Assembly (NCBI GenBank): GCA_947625995.1
Contig: CANQQN010000084.1
Span: 1 to 7,928, forward strand
DNA: 7,928 nucleotides
Direction of reading: 5' to 3'
Source of the DNA: an uncultured Lachnospiraceae bacterium
Lineage (GTDB): Bacteria > Bacillota > Clostridia > Lachnospirales > Lachnospiraceae
Below the pieces are notes generated by a model that was not told where the DNA came from, made no database searches, and was given only the letters and a program-made list of their open reading frames with translations. Shown piece after piece: positions 5,910 through 7,928 of the stretch. Position numbers and translations under genes: made by a program. The stretch's first letter is position 1. Every line of letters starts with the position of its first letter.

Positions 5910-7115
5910 CTACTGCAGCAGCTTCAACAGATCCGGGAACGGTTCAAGGCTTCTCTTTAATATCCCGTGCATCTGTGCAATGGCGATCCCGTAATTGGTA
6001 ATGGGCACGCCACATGCCACCGCATGATCCGTACGGTACTGCATCTGGCGTTCGTTAAGCATACAGCCGCCGCAGTGAACGACCAGCGCATAGGGCGACA
6101 GATCCTCCGGAAATTCTCGTCCTGATGTAAAAGCAAATTGAATATTTTTTCCTGTATAAGTTTTGATCCAGTTTGGCAGCTTCACCGTGCCGATGTCATC
6201 GCATTGCCGGTGGTGGGTGCAGCCTTCACTGATCAATACTGTATCGCCATCCTGCAGTTTGTCAAGCCGGGCCGCGCCTCTGACGGCTTCCGGCAGATTG
6301 CCCTTGTATCGCACAAATAAAATAGAGAAAGAGGTGAGCAGGATATCCTCCGGCGTGTCCTTTGACACCTTGCCGAAGGCCTGAGAATCCGTGATCACAA
6401 GCTTTGGCTTTCCCCCAAGAGACGCCAGCGTCCGGGTAAGCTCGCTTTCCCTTGTGACGACCGCAATGGCTCCCGCCTCCAGAATATCCCGGATGGTCTG
6501 CTGCTGGGGCAGGATCAATCTGCCCTTTGGCGCGGCGGAATCAATGGGCACCACAAGCACCACCACATCTCCGGGCTCGATCAGATCTGCCACAATGCGC
6601 TTGTCATTGGTCTCCTCTTTCATCAGCCGCCCGATCAGTTCCTTCAACTCATAAATATTTGTTTTTTTCAGGGCGCTCACATAGATGGTGTTTCCGTCTT
6701 CCGGTTCAGGCACCCTTTCGATCAGATCGCATTTGTTATAGGCAATGATATATCTGATCTTCTTTTCCGTGAATATGTCGATCAATTCCTGTTCGGCCTT
6801 CCGAAGTCCTGTGGACGCATCTGCCACAAGCACGGCGATATCAATGGTATTTAACTCTTGCCTTGCCCTTGTGACGCGCATCTCGCCAAGAGTCCCCTCA
6901 TCGTCAATGCCCGGTGTGTCGATGATGACCACAGGCCCAAGGGGCAAAAGCTCCATAGTCTTTCGCACCGGGTCAGTGGTGGTGCCCTTTACCTCGGACA
7001 CCACAGAGAGTTCCTGCCCGGTCACCGCGTTTACAAGGCTGGACTTGCCGGAATTTCTCAAGCCAAAAAAACCGATGTGTATCCGTTCCGCCGATACCAT
7101 ATCATTCAGACCCAT
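5910..7115 (-). CDS. hydF: HydF, GTPase scaffold for [FeFe] hydrogenase H-cluster assembly
   Basis: A 401-residue maturase that carries the diiron precursor of the H-cluster and delivers it to HydA. The N-terminal GTPase domain has the P-loop GLRNSGKS (18-25), a TTTDP switch region (45-49), DTPG (66-69) and NKCD (127-130). A dimerization domain follows. The C-terminal cluster-binding domain has CTHH (Cys299, His301) and HCGGC (His347, Cys348, Cys351), the CxH...HCxxC motif that binds [4Fe-4S]. The length equals that of known HydF proteins (about 400). The frame is open up to a TTG at 7133, but GGAGG at 7121-7125 and the family-typical MGLN N-terminus point to the ATG at 7115. hydG lies upstream on the same strand with a 95-base gap and no terminator, so the two are probably cotranscribed. 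No good terminator follows hydF, so its message may run into the tRNA gene. Confidence 0.95.
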   Translation of the reverse strand: MGLNDMVSAERIHIGFFGLRNSGKSSLVNAVTGQELSVVSEVKGTTTDPVRKTMELLPLGPVVIIDTPGIDDEGTLGEMRVTRARQELNTIDIAVLVADASTGLRKAEQELIDIFTEKKIRYIIAYNKCDLIERVPEPEDGNTIYVSALKKTNIYELKELIGRLMKEETNDKRIVADLIEPGDVVVLVVPIDSAAPKGRLILPQQQTIRDILEAGAIAVVTRESELTRTLASLGGKPKLVITDSQAFGKVSKDTPEDILLTSFSILFVRYKGNLPEAVRGAARLDKLQDGDTVLISEGCTHHRQCDDIGTVKLPNWIKTYTGKNIQFAFTSGREFPEDLSPYALVVHCGGCMLNERQMQYRTDHAVACGVPITNYGIAIAQMHGILKRSLEPFPDLLKLLQ

Positions 7116-7120
7116 GTCAA

Positions 7121-7125
7121 CCTCC
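7121..7125 (-). promoter_or_regulatory. Ribosome binding site of hydF (decides the start)
   Basis: GGAGG, five bases before the ATG at 7115. The frame-open TTG at 7133 lies upstream of this site and has no good site of its own, so the ATG is favoured. Confidence 0.75.
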
Positions 7126-7209
7126 ATTTCCAATCGTCAAAATGACCGAAACTTATATCCCGCTCACTTTGTAAAACGATCCTTGTTTCCCAGTATACTT
7201 CCTGATTGA

Positions 7210-7928
7210 TCAAAAACGGAAGTCTCTCCGGTTTGAGTTTTTAATATTCTCCACATTCTCCGCGGCGATACCGCGCACCTTTTCCTTGGGAATCTTTTTC
7301 AGTTCCTCTTCGATCAGCCGGAAACCGATCTCCTTTGTCTCCTCGGAAGCGTAATCCACCAGATATTCCGCCAACGTCATCAGCGCGTTGGGGTGGCAGC
7401 AGTTTAAGATCTGTCCGGACTTACACAGGCTCATAAACCGGTCGCCTGTCCTGCCCTCCCGGTAGCAGGCCGTACAGAAGGAAGGGATATACCCAAGCTT
7501 CATCAGCCAGTTGACTACCTCGTCAAGAGTTCGCTGGTCGGAAACGTCAAACTGTTCCGAATCGTGGGGACGCTCTTCCTCCGTGTAGCCCCCTACGGAT
7601 GTACGGGAGGCGCCGCTGATCTGAGAGATGCCCAGCTTCAGCGCCTGCGCTCTCACTTCCTGAGACTCTCTTGTAGAAATGATCATGCCGGTATAGGGAA
7701 CGGCAATGCGGATGCAGGCAATGATCTTTCCGAACATTTCATCGGAGATCCCATTGTCAAACACATTGGGATCGATGTCGTCGGCATGCTTTACTCTTGG
7801 CACGCTGATGGTGTGCGGCCCTACGCCGTGCACGGCCTCCAGATGCTCCGCATGCATCAGCAGACCTACAAATTCATATTTATAAAGCTCCAGACCAAAC
7901 AGTACGCCGAGACCCACGTCGTCGATCC
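7210..7928 (-). CDS. hydG: HydG, radical SAM tyrosine lyase for H-cluster assembly (C-terminal part)
   Basis: The gene runs off the right edge; the reading frame is open to position 7926 (residues IDD precede the GTG at 7915-7917, which is an internal Val and not a start). About half of the usual 470-residue protein is visible. HydG splits tyrosine into p-cresol and dehydroglycine and turns the latter into the CO and CN- ligands of the H-cluster. The visible part includes the family-typical VGLGVLFGLELYKYE and GPHTISVPR stretches. It also has the C-terminal cluster motif C-x2-C-x22-C (CTACYREGRTGDR... to NCCHPNA, codons within 7396-7476), which binds the second, auxiliary Fe-S cluster. The radical SAM CxxxCxxC motif should lie outside the window. 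The stop codon is a TGA, 94 bases before the hydF ATG. Confidence 0.96.
   Translation of the reverse strand, partial: IDDVGLGVLFGLELYKYEFVGLLMHAEHLEAVHGVGPHTISVPRVKHADDIDPNVFDNGISDEMFGKIIACIRIAVPYTGMIISTRESQEVRAQALKLGISQISGASRTSVGGYTEEERPHDSEQFDVSDQRTLDEVVNWLMKLGYIPSFCTACYREGRTGDRFMSLCKSGQILNCCHPNALMTLAEYLVDYASEETKEIGFRLIEEELKKIPKEKVRGIAAENVENIKNSNRRDFRF

Noticed and set aside
5702..6001. Open frame on the + strand across tRNA-Trp and the hydF 3' end
   Set aside because: It starts inside the terminator region, runs antisense through the tRNA and has no family resemblance.
7116..7133. TTG start for hydF at 7133
   Set aside because: The ribosome binding site at 7121-7125 lies inside that extension, and the ATG at 7115 gives the typical HydF N-terminus.
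7915..7917. GTG start for the right-edge frame, making a short separate protein
   Set aside because: The frame continues upstream to the edge with HydG-like residues; this is a truncated hydG.
1..7928. CRISPR array, insertion sequence, prophage or defence genes
   Set aside because: No spaced direct repeats, transposase motifs or phage genes are visible; all large frames are accounted for by metabolic genes.

Overview
The window looks like chromosomal DNA of an anaerobic, fermentative Firmicute, most likely a clostridium of the Lachnospiraceae type. This is judged from the gene families, strong AGGAGG-type ribosome binding sites, AT-rich intergenic regions and a Rex-type operator. I infer the lineage from gene content and have not tested it by search.

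Layout. Positions 2-1049 (+ strand) hold the C-terminal half of an EamA/DMT-family membrane transporter and a small protein of unknown function (probably the DUF5721 family). They face the hydrogenase operon across a bidirectional terminator (1087-1128). Positions 1147-5345 (- strand) hold hydC-hydB-hydA, read in that order, which encode a trimeric NAD-linked [FeFe] hydrogenase of the electron-bifurcating type. Positions 5346-5700 form a long non-coding leader and promoter region with a near-consensus Rex operator just downstream of a TATAAT box. Positions 5718-5873 hold a tRNA-Trp(CCA) gene with its own promoter and a terminator hairpin. Positions 5910-7928 (- strand) hold hydF and the C-terminal part of hydG, two of the three H-cluster maturases; the 5' end of hydG lies outside the window.

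How the genes work together. HydG (CO/CN- and Fe synthon production from tyrosine) and HydF (GTPase scaffold) build the diiron subcluster that is inserted into HydA. HydC and HydB pass electrons from NADH, and in bifurcating members also from reduced ferredoxin, to HydA, which evolves H2. A Rex site on the hydCBA promoter fits NADH/NAD+ sensing: the operon would be derepressed when NADH accumulates, so that H2 formation removes the excess reductant.

I did not find a wholly undescribed system. The points most worth checking are the Rex operator, the roughly 275-nt structured leader with a possible second promoter, the TSCSP (not TSCCP) H-cluster motif in HydA, and the tRNA gene between maturase and structural genes.
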